Shown: piece after piece, positions 41,201 through 51,767 of the stretch
Layout: the number at the start of each line of letters is the position of its first letter
How positions within the stretch are numbered: position 1 is the stretch's first letter
Assembly: GCF_000524195.1 (NCBI RefSeq)
Contig: NW_020170397.1
Location: 9,853 to 73,852, forward strand
DNA from: Echinococcus granulosus
Taxonomy: Eukaryota > Platyhelminthes > Cestoda > Cyclophyllidea > Taeniidae
DNA length: 64,000 nt
Direction of reading: 5' to 3'
Notes under the pieces: model-generated
Database searches by the model: none
Seen by the model: only the letters and a program-made list of their open reading frames with translations
Told to the model about the DNA's origin: nothing
Program-made: the position numbers and the translations under genes

Positions 41201-44200
41201 AATTGACCCCGCTTTCCTATGATGAAATCGGTTAAGCCTTTCAAACGTAAGCCTTATTTCAAAGTGTAGTGCAAAATATCATATTCTCTTTCAATGACTA
41301 ACCGTTCGGGTTGGGCCGCTGGGTGGAAGCATTTGTTATTTATGTACGAATGGATTGAGAAAGATGACCCCACTTCCTCTCGATAGACAAACACTCACAC
41401 AGCAAAACGGAAGCGCATTAGCTCTTTTTAGGCGGAAATAAATTTGGCCATTTTCCCAAGTAATAAGCATTAGATACGTGCAAATCTCGATCGAGGATGA
41501 AAGTCGGATTATCTTCTCGCAAAGAAGATGAAAAAGCCTCCATCTTTGCATTACAGAATCAGATGTAGATGTCAGCGGCCTTTTGCTATGACACCTAACC
41601 CACGTTAGTAGATGACAACAAAACGAATTTATTAACTGATCTAGTGATGGTCGCTAAATTGCAGATTCTCCGAGGATATTTGTGTGTCTGTGTGAAAAGA
41701 GGCCTTTTTTTCATCACTTTGACGTTTTACCTCATGATTCGGGTAATCAGGGCGTCCTGTTGGATGGCAGTCGAAAATCTCTTGTACTTTTTACCTCTAG
41801 GAGGAGTATCAGAAAAGGTGGAAAAATTAAAATGAAAGGCGAAGTCTCCAGCAAATCGTAACAGGAACGTCCTACTGGTGTTGTAGAGACTCCCCAACAG
41901 GTAGCATTGGGTAGAATTCTTAGAGGCACTGTAGTGGAGGAGGTTTAGTCAACATACCGCTGTCTGTTCGGTCCTAAGGTGAGATTTTCAAATTTTTTTG
42001 TTTTATTCCTCCAACGGCAGGTCTTGCTTGGTAATTATCTTATCATCACACCTTTTTTGAATATTTAATGTGTCTTTTAATGAGTAGAGTCAATTTCTCG
42101 AGTCAAATATGCTTAATGCATCCTGTAGCATCAGTTAGGGCTGCTTACGAACACTTTTTTGAAAAAGTCGTTTAACTACTCCTTTGAAATTCATCTTTTT
42201 TGCTTATTTTCGAGCTCCTGAGATTAACTAGAGAACGGGCTAGATAATAGTGGAACAAGTATTTTCAACTCTTCTTTATGTGAAAACAATAACTTGGATG
42301 ATGCATTACTTTGGNNNNNNNNNNNNNNNNNNNNNNNNNNNNNNNNNNNNNNNNNNNNNNNNNNNNNNNNNNNNNNNNNNNNNNNNNNNNNNNNNNNNNN
42401 NNNNNNNNNNNNNNTAGGGGCGAACATGCTACTTACTAACGTATCTAGGACATGGGCCGCTATTGGGATGATCCATGGGCCATAGCGCAAAATGAAAAGC
42501 CCGCCATAATTCAATCGTTCGCGCAATTCAGTACACAGTTAAACAGATTATCAAATCATCACATACCTTTATTTGAGCTTTTTTTTCTGGCACTTCTCTT
42601 GGTCACTTCTGTGTCAGCCGTTACAACATGGCTGGTGCTTTCAAAAACCACCCGCTAATTAGAAATGCCAGTCTGTAAGCTTTCTTTTATTCAAGAAGGC
42701 GTTTTATCTCAATGTCACACTTGCATCTCTAAAAGTCCCCTATGTTCTGAGCTTTGCCCTATTGATTGTAATACATTGCATGAAGGGCGGAAAAACTTCA
42801 CTAACTTCGTACTACACAGGGCTAGACGATGCTCCACAACAACGATCGCTATTCGTAAGAAAATAGACCCAAAAGAGGAGGCTTTTAGTAGATAACAGAT
42901 TCACGGTGTTGGCGTTCTACAGTGCCTACTCCCTGCTACTAGGCCATCTACCCGGATTCCATGTAATCCGTAGAGTCGTGTGGAAAGTATCGCCTGTTCA
43001 CCTTATTAGCACTATTATATAGGTCTTGAAACTCTTTCCATGTATCTTGCAGAAAATAAGAATGGAGTAGTTCCCAAAGTTGGATGTCACTTTTCACTCT
43101 TCTAGTAGGATTCCGTGATCTTAAGATTCGGTAATCTTCCATGGAAATCAGGGTAGCTGTCCATTTTGGACCAGATTCGGTGCCGCTGTCACCAATGTAG
43201 CATTCTAGGCCTTTTCTGGGATTATAATATGCTCAAGTGCTGTGGAATGGCATCTATCACAAAAGTGCGGAGGATGTGTGGCTATTGGCATGACCAGGAG
43301 GTCATGTCACAGGGGGGAAGTACAGCCTACAGAGTCTCAAGTGCTTGCGTAGTTAAACGCTCATTTAAACAAAATATCAAAACACTACTGAACTCTTAAT
43401 TACTTGCCATCCCGATTAAATAGTAGAGAAGACTAAGACATTAGAATTTTGACAAACCACGACAAAAACGTGAGTTATGACATGCAGGTGGGTTCATTAC
43501 AAGGAATTGACCAAGTAGAATAAGGCAGCCACGATTACCAAGTTCCAGAAAGTTTGGAATGTCTAAAACTACCTTAGTAGTTTTCGAGGGTTTTAAGCAC
43601 TCCCAAGAGAAATTACCTGGTTTTCCTGGTACACGTTTGCGATTTTTTAGTTACATCCTTGACTAAGTTAGTGCACTTCCACTGAAATAGTAAAACGAGT
43701 AGGAAGAGTACGAATATTTTCTGGCACCGATGACTAGAAATACCTAATTATTTCTTTCTGCCTTTAACTTTTTCCTTAAGCTTTAACAGATCTTAGGATT
43801 AACCAAGTAGATTATTAACAAGAAAAAAGTGCCGGATTTAAAAAACGCTCTCTTAAAGAAAGAAGAACTGTGTCTAGCATCGTATCTTGCATTAGTTTGG
43901 ACCTTTTCTACAAAAAGTATGTCAACTTATCCCTTTTCATTGAAAGGTATAAATTGTTTCACACTTCCATTCTAGAATTAACGCGACCTACTCCGTGTTG
44001 ATTAACCACCGACCGCAGGGAGAGATCATGGCACGATGTGAGTACGTCCACATCGATGGTTCTATGGTCTCTGATGCGATCCAAATCAAGCAGGCCACTC
44101 CACCTGCTCCTCCGAAGGTGAGTCAGTGAAGGTGAACAGATAAACTGACGAGGAGGGAAATGAGCAAACTACTTGTCCATTTGTAAATCCAACTCAGATT

Positions 44201-47200
44201 GTGGCATTGTGCTCGGGCCCTGGTGCTGTCATTTTTGGTGTTACCAATCCTCTGGTCTCGGCCGAGAATGAAGCCACCGACAGGATTGTCAATCAGCGAG
44301 TTCTCTTTGCGCCCACTGCTGTGAGTTTCATTTTCACAACAAATTTTTATAAGTCATTCCTATATGAAGTTGCTTCAACTGCTAATGTCTTCCTCTCACT
44401 AATCTGGTGCCATTATCAAAGGTAGAGAGGTTTGAAGTACGTGGTTTCAGTCACTTACCGCCAAATCTCGGTTTCAAGTCCTCTTTGAGGATATTGTGAG
44501 GCGCATAGGAATGAATAGTTCATGATTCAAAGCCCTTAGTGAAATTGGTGGAATCAAAATTTCACGGTCGAATTCTGCAAAGATGGAAGAAGAGCCTTAA
44601 TGCTAGCAGGGTCATTGTTAATGCACACAATTTCATCCACGATCATACCGTTTTACCCCTTGTTCTGGCATTTTTTAAGGATCTTCAAAGTCATCAAAAA
44701 ACAATTTTAATCTTTAGGTTTGTGCAAAGTTATTTTCAGACCTGATGGCAAGTCAAGGGTGTTCAGAGCCGCTCCTTCAGGTGCCCCAAAAAAGTTGTCG
44801 TGATCCCCTTTTCTTTTACAATTTGTTAGGAGTTTTAATCTTCTCGAGGAAATTCATTAAGCATCTCCATCTTGCTGTCCGCGCTTTAATGGGGTAAAGT
44901 TGAGACAAACGGGTAATGGAAGACTGTCTCCTCTGTTGTGGAATTTACGCCAAAAATCCGTAGCCATCTTTACTTCAAAAGTCGGCTTTCACAGGTGTTG
45001 CCGCGTTGTAAGCAACCAAATTCCTACCGAACTATCCAACGAAAAATAAGTTGTGAATCTCAAACCTCTTTGAAGTAGTTATTCCTCCCTCAATATAATT
45101 ATCTTGGAGACCAATCACCTGGATGACTCAATTTTGGTCTTCTCCCTACTTTATCGCCTTTCGAAATGGAGATTGATGTGTTCTTTCAAAACACCCGCCT
45201 ATTTGGTTTTTGCCCCCTAGGTACACACATTCACGATGTGTTTTTTTCAAGCAAGACATCTTCACGGATTGGATTGTTGCAAATAAACGCAGATATTTAA
45301 TGAAAACTTTCCTCAATTTAGAGCTTCCTTGAGTTGTCAGTCGAAAGTCATGATAAATTCTGGGATTTGTTTTATGCCTGAGATGAAACCTTACTTGCAG
45401 GGTGAGTAAACGAACCGTTGGTGGAAAGATTTGCATCTTTGGCGCACCTGCCGCAAAAAGCGGATCTTAGAGCGCCGCCGCCTCCTCCCATCCAATGAAA
45501 GTTGCACACAAGTTTTGCAATTACCTTTCCATTAGGGTGAAATTTCCCTTGAAAAACTATCTTTTCCCCTTCAGAAACCATTCTAGAGTTTTTAAATAGG
45601 CATTTAAGGACCTACTAGGTAAACGGTTTCGCTCTAATTATCCTCTTTCCTGCGATATGGAACGTTGCCCCTGCGCATGACAGGATACGGTTCCTCTCGC
45701 TTTTATAATTAAGCAACAAACGCAATGCGCTTATCATTTGGGCACGGCACCAGACATACGTCTTGAAGGAGAACAGAAGATTGGATTGTTGTCGAATTCT
45801 GGCGTGATTCCTGCTTCTGCCGCTACTACTGCTTCTGTCTGACTAACCAACTGTCTTTGCAATTTGGAGTCAATTGTCAACCGCAGACAGAGGTGGTTGG
45901 GTGCATGGATGGAGCAGCGTGGGTAAATGAAGTTCCTTATGTAACCAAGACATAAACCCTGTGAATGTTTACTTCCATCTGCGCTGGACTTCAAGTCCAG
46001 TACGATGATGGGATGCCCGATTGCTCATTACTGATAGGCCTTAACGCTGTAACCGCTTCAAGAATAGCCGCACATCCTACATCCGACCAATCTGCCAAAA
46101 CGCGAAACGCCTGACGTGCTGGAAACCGTTTCTGTGGCATGAGCGAATGGGAGTAGAGCGGTTTGGTGGAAATAATGAACAGGATGTGATCATTCACGTA
46201 ACCAAAAGTTTATACTTTCGAAAAGTTGGCGTACTTGATGAAGTTGTTTACCTATGATGGTCCAGCTGTGTCGGTAAGTCTCTACACCGATACTGCTTCT
46301 AAATGTTATTTAAATGTCGGTTTCTTTTCTACAAAGGCCTGTATAAATGTCTGTAATGAAATTGGCAATTACTAATACACCTTCCATCTCGCATAGGAAT
46401 TTCATTCCGCCTCCAACCTGGCAAGCAAGATTATCATTTTGGACAAGAACGGTCAGCCGCGCTCCGAAAAGACGGTCGATGGCGACGAGGAGGCAATTCA
46501 AGAGGCGCTTCTGACCGGAGAACTCGATCAACAACAGTTGCACCAATCGGGTCAACAGTCCTCGGAGAGACCTGCCCTCTCCACCATTCCTCTGACCAAT
46601 CTGCTGCCCGGCACCAACTACACCTTCGAGTGGTCCTCGGCCAATCAGTTTCACCTTACCACGACCATTCAATTCGTCACCGCCACTGCACCTCTAGCCG
46701 CTCCAAGTAAACCCACGGTGCGTATGTTCTGTTTGACAGTGTTCATCACTCTTATAGGCTTACGTTCGTGCTCTTTTGCTTTGTACATTTACACGGAAAT
46801 ATTTGCACGCTTCCTGAAAATTGTCCACGTTTGTTTGAATGGACCAATTTCTACTATTGTCCTAATCATAAGTCCCCGTTGAAATAGTCAAAGTTTTTAT
46901 CAAAACATTAAGTATTTACGTGCTACTGACATTCTTCGATCCTCTCTACGAAGTAATTGTCCAGAAAATGAGGTAATTAAAATCATGCGTGGTCTACGAG
47001 CAACGCATCAACTCTTAAAACATACTGTAAACATGTTCCGTTTCACACTCTAACCACCCCTCTTGTGACCTGCCACGGAGGCTGATGAGTCGATGTTGTT
47101 GTACTAACCTCGAAATAAATGCGCTTCTGTTGTAACATGTTGCCTTGCAGCATTTTGTGTTCCTTGTTCCAACTTCGAGTCATCTGCGAATCTCCGTCTT

Positions 47201-47645
47201 TCTCGACGATCCTTGCCCCTACGACAACGGAGGTAGAGCGGAGCTAAATAATATTCTGATTCGTTACCGCAAGGCCGTGCATCAATTGGGCCAGGGCTAT
47301 GGCGAGGAAAGGAAACTCCTCGGCTACGGAAATTGGTCCAAGACGCTGGTGTGCTTTCAGAACCAGATGAAGGATCCAAGCGACTTTCAACTACAACAAC
47401 AGCAGTCCATAAAGTGGTCCGGAGACGCGGTCATTCAATGCGACGTCCAGGTGGAGGATCCTCACGCAGATTTGGAGGTTGCCGTAGCGACTATGAATCG
47501 TTTTGGTGTCTCTCCGTGGCTCTCGTCCATTTATCGAGCCTCGGAGGCCCTCCATGCCGCGTACTTCTATACCGCTGGTGCTACGCATCCGATTATTGCT
47601 TCAGCAGTCACTGGCGTTGTTCTAGTTCTACAGCTTTTTGCGTAA
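26243..47645 (+). CDS. NCAM/fasciclin II-like cell-adhesion protein: 5 Ig, 2 FN3, GPI-type tail
   Basis: Predicted cell-surface adhesion protein of 1088 residues. Exons: 26243-26797, 26879-27151, 27928-28490, 33253-33593, 37236-37689, 43976-44117, 44198-44320, 46397-46717 and 47151-47645; all GT-AG with matching phase. A hydrophobic signal peptide covers about residues 1-24. Five Ig domains are marked by Cys pairs at about 51/135 (with DTGTYRC), 190/265, 367/445, 495/589 (HGTYRCRVTNAAG) and 632/750. Glycine-rich (315-324) and Ala/Ser/Gln-rich (about 650-705) insertions are unusual. Two FN3 domains follow at about 772-920 (LLPGTNYTFEW) and 925-1060. The protein ends in a short hydrophobic tail, IIASAVTGVVLVLQLFA, with no cytoplasmic part, which fits a GPI-anchor signal. 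Five Ig plus two FN3 is the NCAM/fasciclin II plan, which also has GPI forms, but identity is too low to name an orthologue. Introns at 28491-33252 and 37690-43975 are long and hold two gaps and several repeats. The ATG directly follows an acceptor AG. Confidence 0.85.
29957..30056. other. Assembly gap, 100 N
   Basis: Exactly 100 N, inside the third intron of the Ig/FN3 gene. The sequence directly to its right belongs to a possible dispersed repeat, which may be why assembly stopped here. Confidence 0.99.
30057..30140 (+). repeat. Possible dispersed repeat, second family, copy 1
   Basis: The block GATGTCTTACGTGCTAG, then TTGAATGTTCACAGG and a following T/G-rich part match 39030-39090 (AATGTCTCACGTGCCAGCTGAATATTCA) allowing for substitutions and small gaps. 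The left side is cut by the assembly gap. Two copies of limited length make this a moderate call. Confidence 0.4.
31250..31274 (+). repeat. (TG)12 microsatellite
   Basis: A perfect TG run of about 25 nt inside the third intron of the Ig/FN3 gene, likely length-variable. Confidence 0.9.
39025..39090 (+). repeat. Possible dispersed repeat, second family, copy 2
   Basis: Partner of the block at 30057-30140; shares the TGTCTCACGTGCCAGCTGAA core with substitutions. It lies in the fifth intron of the Ig/FN3 gene. A weaker echo (CTGAATATTCACAG) occurs near 60410. No coding potential is seen. Confidence 0.4.
40653..40770 (+). repeat. SINE-like dispersed repeat, copy 2
   Basis: Best partner of the inverted copy at 4437-4556. 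The shared order is GCGTCCCGAGACTCC, GAAGAC, AATACTCGGGCAGAA, a short variable part, then ATTGGCATGGCCCGAAAGGC and CTCACCCAGCG. It lies in the fifth intron of the Ig/FN3 gene. The small open frame across it is not a gene, since the inverted copy has a matching frame only by shared ancestry. Confidence 0.65.
42315..42414. other. Assembly gap, 100 N
   Basis: Exactly 100 N within the long fifth intron of the Ig/FN3 gene. No exon I identified is interrupted. Confidence 0.99.
43209..43315 (+). repeat. SINE-like dispersed repeat, copy 4 (most diverged)
   Basis: Aligns with the family mainly through TATAATATGCTCAAG (family AATACTCGGGCAG) and GGCTATTGGCATGACC (family ACTATTGGCATGGCCC), at similar spacing. 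The end forms a perfect inverted repeat CATGACC-AGGA-GGTCATG. Lies just before exon 6 of the Ig/FN3 gene. Confidence 0.45.
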
Positions 47646-48012
47646 ATCTTATTTCGTCCAAATTTATTCCATCCCTAGATCCTCACTCCCTAGTGCTCGC
47701 ATTCCTCCTAGCGCCCAGTACTTTAACGTCTCTTCTTTGTGTCTGTCCTTGTCTGTAGTATCCGTTGTATACCGCTACAAGTTCATTTGCAGTCTGATCT
47801 CTTCCTCACTTCGACTGCTCAGACGAATTATGAGAATTAAGTATGACTTTATGCATAAATTGTATCTACTTGATTCAATAACGCGACAACAAAGTGCATT
47901 TAACTGGTGTTTTTGCACATTTGTGATTCAGTTGTCTTCTTCCTGTCTCTATCTCATTCAATCTCAATTAAAGCAGGACTTTATATTCTTGTTCGCAAAT
48001 CTTTTTTATAAT

Positions 48013-50351
48013 ATGATATCCTCAGGAGTTGGTGTCGTGGACCCTCAGCCCTTCGGTTTAATTGTTGGGAATGACATCTTGCAGTTTACGACTTCATCTC
48101 TGCCGACAATCAACGGGAGTAGTTGCGTCAACTCCCAGTAAGTATGGCAATTCAGAATTATCAAGTAAGGGTCCCTAATGGCAAAAATTTGAATTATAAG
48201 TGCCAGACTTGAGAGAAAGTAGGTTTTATTTAACTGTATTGGGGAAATTGGAGATGATGGGCTTCGAAGATGCAGACCGCGACATCCTGTTTACCCCTAA
48301 GTTGCTGGGACAGACTTGGCAGTTGTGTAGTGCTAATACGATGCCAAAGAACGAATTAAATGTGGAAAGATCTGATATAGAGTTAGTAGTTCTATAATAT
48401 GATTATACGGAATTTGTCCATTGTGAAATTGCTGCTTTTTGTAAGGCTGTTTGTCACGGTTGTGTGACAGGTGGACCGCCTTGACGTCTACCGAATGGAT
48501 TTGGATGTCTTCATAGCGTGGTCCGGCCTCGTGGTTAAATTCCACTTAACTTGCCTGTTGTTTAAATAGTTTACATGAACGAAGAACCACTGAGAACGGA
48601 GATGACGGCATTTACATCACACAACTTCATGACCTCTTTGTTTTTGGGGAGGTTGGGGTAAGTTCACGGATTGAAAAGTGAATTAGGACAATGGATTATA
48701 AAACAATGAATAGCGGATTGCCACCAAATGTGAGACCTGATGAATCAAAGAACTTTTAACCAAAGCCTCTGGAATCGCTGGTTTTCATGTGGTATTTAAG
48801 ACTTCCCTGATAAAATCTCCCATCGTCCCTTATAAGATGTTTTGCGTCGGCTGAGGTAAACGACACCTTGTTGGACAGTCATACCAAGTCCCAATTCAAG
48901 CGACTGACGGCTAAAGTTGAAGTTTTGTCTTTCGCACATAGAATAGCTTGAGGTAAAGAGCTTGCGGACCGTTTCTAGTACTTTACCTTGGTTTGACTCC
49001 AATTAAAGTTTTAATATTGTTCCTACTATGTACAGGTGATGATGTGACCTCTTTTTTCCTGACAAATTAAGTTAGATATGTATCTCTTTGTAAAACCTTT
49101 TCTTCAACTAAAGTGCAAACTAAACTAGTTGCTTATTAACAAAGAGCCAATCCTCCGATCGTCGGTACTGTAACACCCACTGACACAGCTCATTTCGTCT
49201 TTGAATTCGACGGAGGTCTCCACTACTTACAACAGCCTTAAAACTACCAGTAAAAGCGCCACAGTCGTAAAATTGAAAGGCAGATCCACACGAGATACCG
49301 AGTGAGGGAATACTCGCCCTCTATGAAATATTCTCTTTCCACTTGGTAAAAAATGGAAATTATCAACCCAGGTTGGCCAAAAATTCATTTTCATAATGGT
49401 GACCCCCTATTAGCACGTTTTTGATGATAACAGTTAAAGCTAGAACCCAGTAGACTTCTTTTTTACCGCTTCGTCAGAGGCGCCTCCTATCCACGTATTC
49501 AACGTATGACTGATTCATCAAATTGCGATTTTGTCACTTGTTCGCTAATGTGTTTAACATGAAAGCTGTGGCTTCTGTACTAGGCGGAAATTCCATTTGG
49601 TTTTTTACCTTCAAGGAATTTTTAGCTAAATAGTAGGTTTTAATTTACAATTTCATTGCATTTTGTGAACCAGTACCGACGTTTTAAGTATACCTTGGAG
49701 CAATCTGCCAGATTAAACACAAATTCATCTTCAACAGTACCTCCAACTGACAGCAAAGTATCCCCCAATCTGATGCGACAGTCAAATCATCCCAAGCTGT
49801 GTGCCGCATTTGTATTGTCATCGTTGCTTGACTACGGGCATTCAAATGTTAAATTGTCGACTGAAACGTCAAATTTTACTATTCTTTTCCCTGCCACCTG
49901 CAACTTCTTCTCTGTGGCCAGTATGACTAGGGCTGAGTGATTACATGGGTGTATTTACCGATTCACGTGGCCAAAGTGCCAAGGCTTTGTACAATGTGAG
50001 TCAATTTCTAGGATTTGTGCATCCTTGAGATATTCAACTGTTGGATTTCGAGTTTGTTATTCGTGCAATCAGTTCTACTGCTTTGTAGCTAAATGCCATC
50101 ATCACTTGTGTAGGTTTTAGAAGTCGCTGATCTTCCACTTCGTTTCGCATTCATATTTGTAGCATGTGCGCATTAGGAAATTTGCCTTCCGTACTGTCAA
50201 GATTCGCGCAAAATATCCATTCCCCACAAAAATTACTTTCGTTATGCAACCAATGGTGCCAAAAAAGTTATTACCTATCCTTCAACCAGAGTGCTTAAAT
50301 TCCATCGCTAACCTAAGCGATAACAAATTCCACCGTCTGCGCCATATCTGA
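48013..50351 (+). CDS. Unrecognised multi-exon gene
   Basis: I do not recognise the product. Exon A, from the ATG at 48013 or an acceptor at 48025 to 48137, ends LPTINGSSCVNS. Exon B 48570-48657 (TTENGDDGIYITQLHDLFVF) joins in phase with GT-AG ends. Exon C begins at 49674 after a good acceptor, again in phase (YRRFKYTLEQSARLNT, with NSSST and NFT glycosylation-type sites). Exon D, about 49931-49995 (SDYMGVFTDSRGQSAKALYN), joins in phase to exon E, 50163-50351 (RIRKFAFRTVKIRAKYPFP), which ends in a stop. The C to D join is unresolved: C stays open to a stop near 49940, and a donor inside it near 49801 would give the right phase. The product would be about 200 to 230 residues, perhaps partly extracellular. 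It starts about 370 nt after the Ig/FN3 stop. It could instead be alternative 3' exons of that gene, since exon A starts in a phase that a weak donor in its last exon could supply. Confidence 0.45.
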
Positions 50352-51767
50352 GCTAATTCCCACTGCGACGGTAGACACCGCTACATGGCGACGGACGTAA
50401 TCTTCTCGTTTTGTCCTTAGCTTGTCGAGAACAGTAGCTCAAAAGAATATTTGCCATTATTTTAGTTAAAATATGTGTGCTAAATGCACGCCATTGTCTG
50501 AGGCTGAGTCGCTTTTCACTCAAGGGATGTCGACAAGCAAGTCTTAAAAATAATAGTTTGGAATAGTAAACGTTAGCATTGATGTATAGGTTCAGTTTAA
50601 AATATGAGAGATGGTAGAAAGTTAAAAAAAATGATAAAAGTTAAAACGAAAGTTGATAAAATCGCTTAAAAATACTAAATACGTCATTAAATGCCTAATC
50701 TTGAACGTGATCAGCTGCACAGCAACAGAGTAGTTAACGGGATAGCATTTCGCTCTTTCCAAATCTATATGTACATTCTAAGGGACATATCTCACTTTTT
50801 ATTATCCTATACCATTTTCGCTTAAATAAATTACACACACTAGGCGAAGGACAAGTGAATTTTGTTAGTGCTGATTATTATCGTTGAATGGAATCACAAA
50901 GAGACATATTTCCGTATAGGTGCATTGGAGGGACGGTGATAGTAGCGCCCTCTGGCAACCCCTGAAAAGAATACATAATGCTTGGAAAGAATAGGAATTC
51001 TCGATGTACAGTAGGGCTTGGGGCTTATGACATGGCCCGGGGGCCCTCAGTGACCCATTGCCTAAACCGAGAGTTAAACAAGCAATTAACGCATTATTAT
51101 TGCCTCTTAGAGGAGGAATAATCAGTGCACGAAAACAGTGCAGTTGCACTTTAATATATTTTTAGGTCAAGGGTTAAATATTGATGGATATTCTCTTGAA
51201 TAGCATTGACCGGATTCCAAAATAATTGTGGATTAAACTGTTATTTTTTGACTTAAGCAGTTGGTTACGCACATAGTAAGAGTAATTATCAAAGTAGACG
51301 TAAAGCTGTTGTGCCATGCAATAATAGTTGGTATTTTTGTAATGCCGGACTACGACCCATTTTGTTCATATTGATCAGTACGAACTTTTCAATAAGTTTG
51401 CCCAATTTTTAAATATGGTGTTTGTGATGGTGGGTAAATGGGCTCTACATTTGTGCACACTAAAACTATCGAGAATGCACTGATGACCGAACCAAACGCT
51501 AAAACTTAATTATTTTATCCGTGTCTGCGTTATATTGCTTTTTGCGCTGTTAATTTGGGTGTCACATAAGTGGGCAGTTGCATGACTCTTGTATGACTTA
51601 AAAGTAGTATACTTACGTCTTTAAGACTAATTTTATGCATTACTGTTAATAACGGTTTGTATTTTATAGCATTGGTTTGTGTTTGGGGTGAGTTAAATGA
51701 TTCTTTAGTATATTGGTGCAGCCTGAATGACCTAATAAGTGTTCTGTTGTTAACTTAGCCTCAATAA
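50352..51767. other. Spacer before the broad-minded gene
   Basis: AT-rich sequence without a supportable gene. An AATAAA occurs near 50825. A repeat copy lies at 50953-51058. An acceptor-like TTAACTTAG ends 9 nt before the next start codon. Confidence 0.45.
50953..51058 (+). repeat. SINE-like dispersed repeat, copy 3
   Basis: Matches copies 1 and 2 through CCCCTGAAAAG-AATACATAATGCT (copy 1: CCCCGAAGACTAGTGAATAC then ATAATACT), and through ATGACATGGCCCGGGGGCCC at the other end. Clearly older than copies 1 and 2. Confidence 0.55.

Noticed and set aside
47081..47115. Hammerhead ribozyme-like signature CTGATGAG ... CGAAA
   Set aside because: The two conserved boxes are present at a plausible distance, but the sequence between them does not form stem II beyond the first pair, and no matching stems I and III with a cleavage site are seen.
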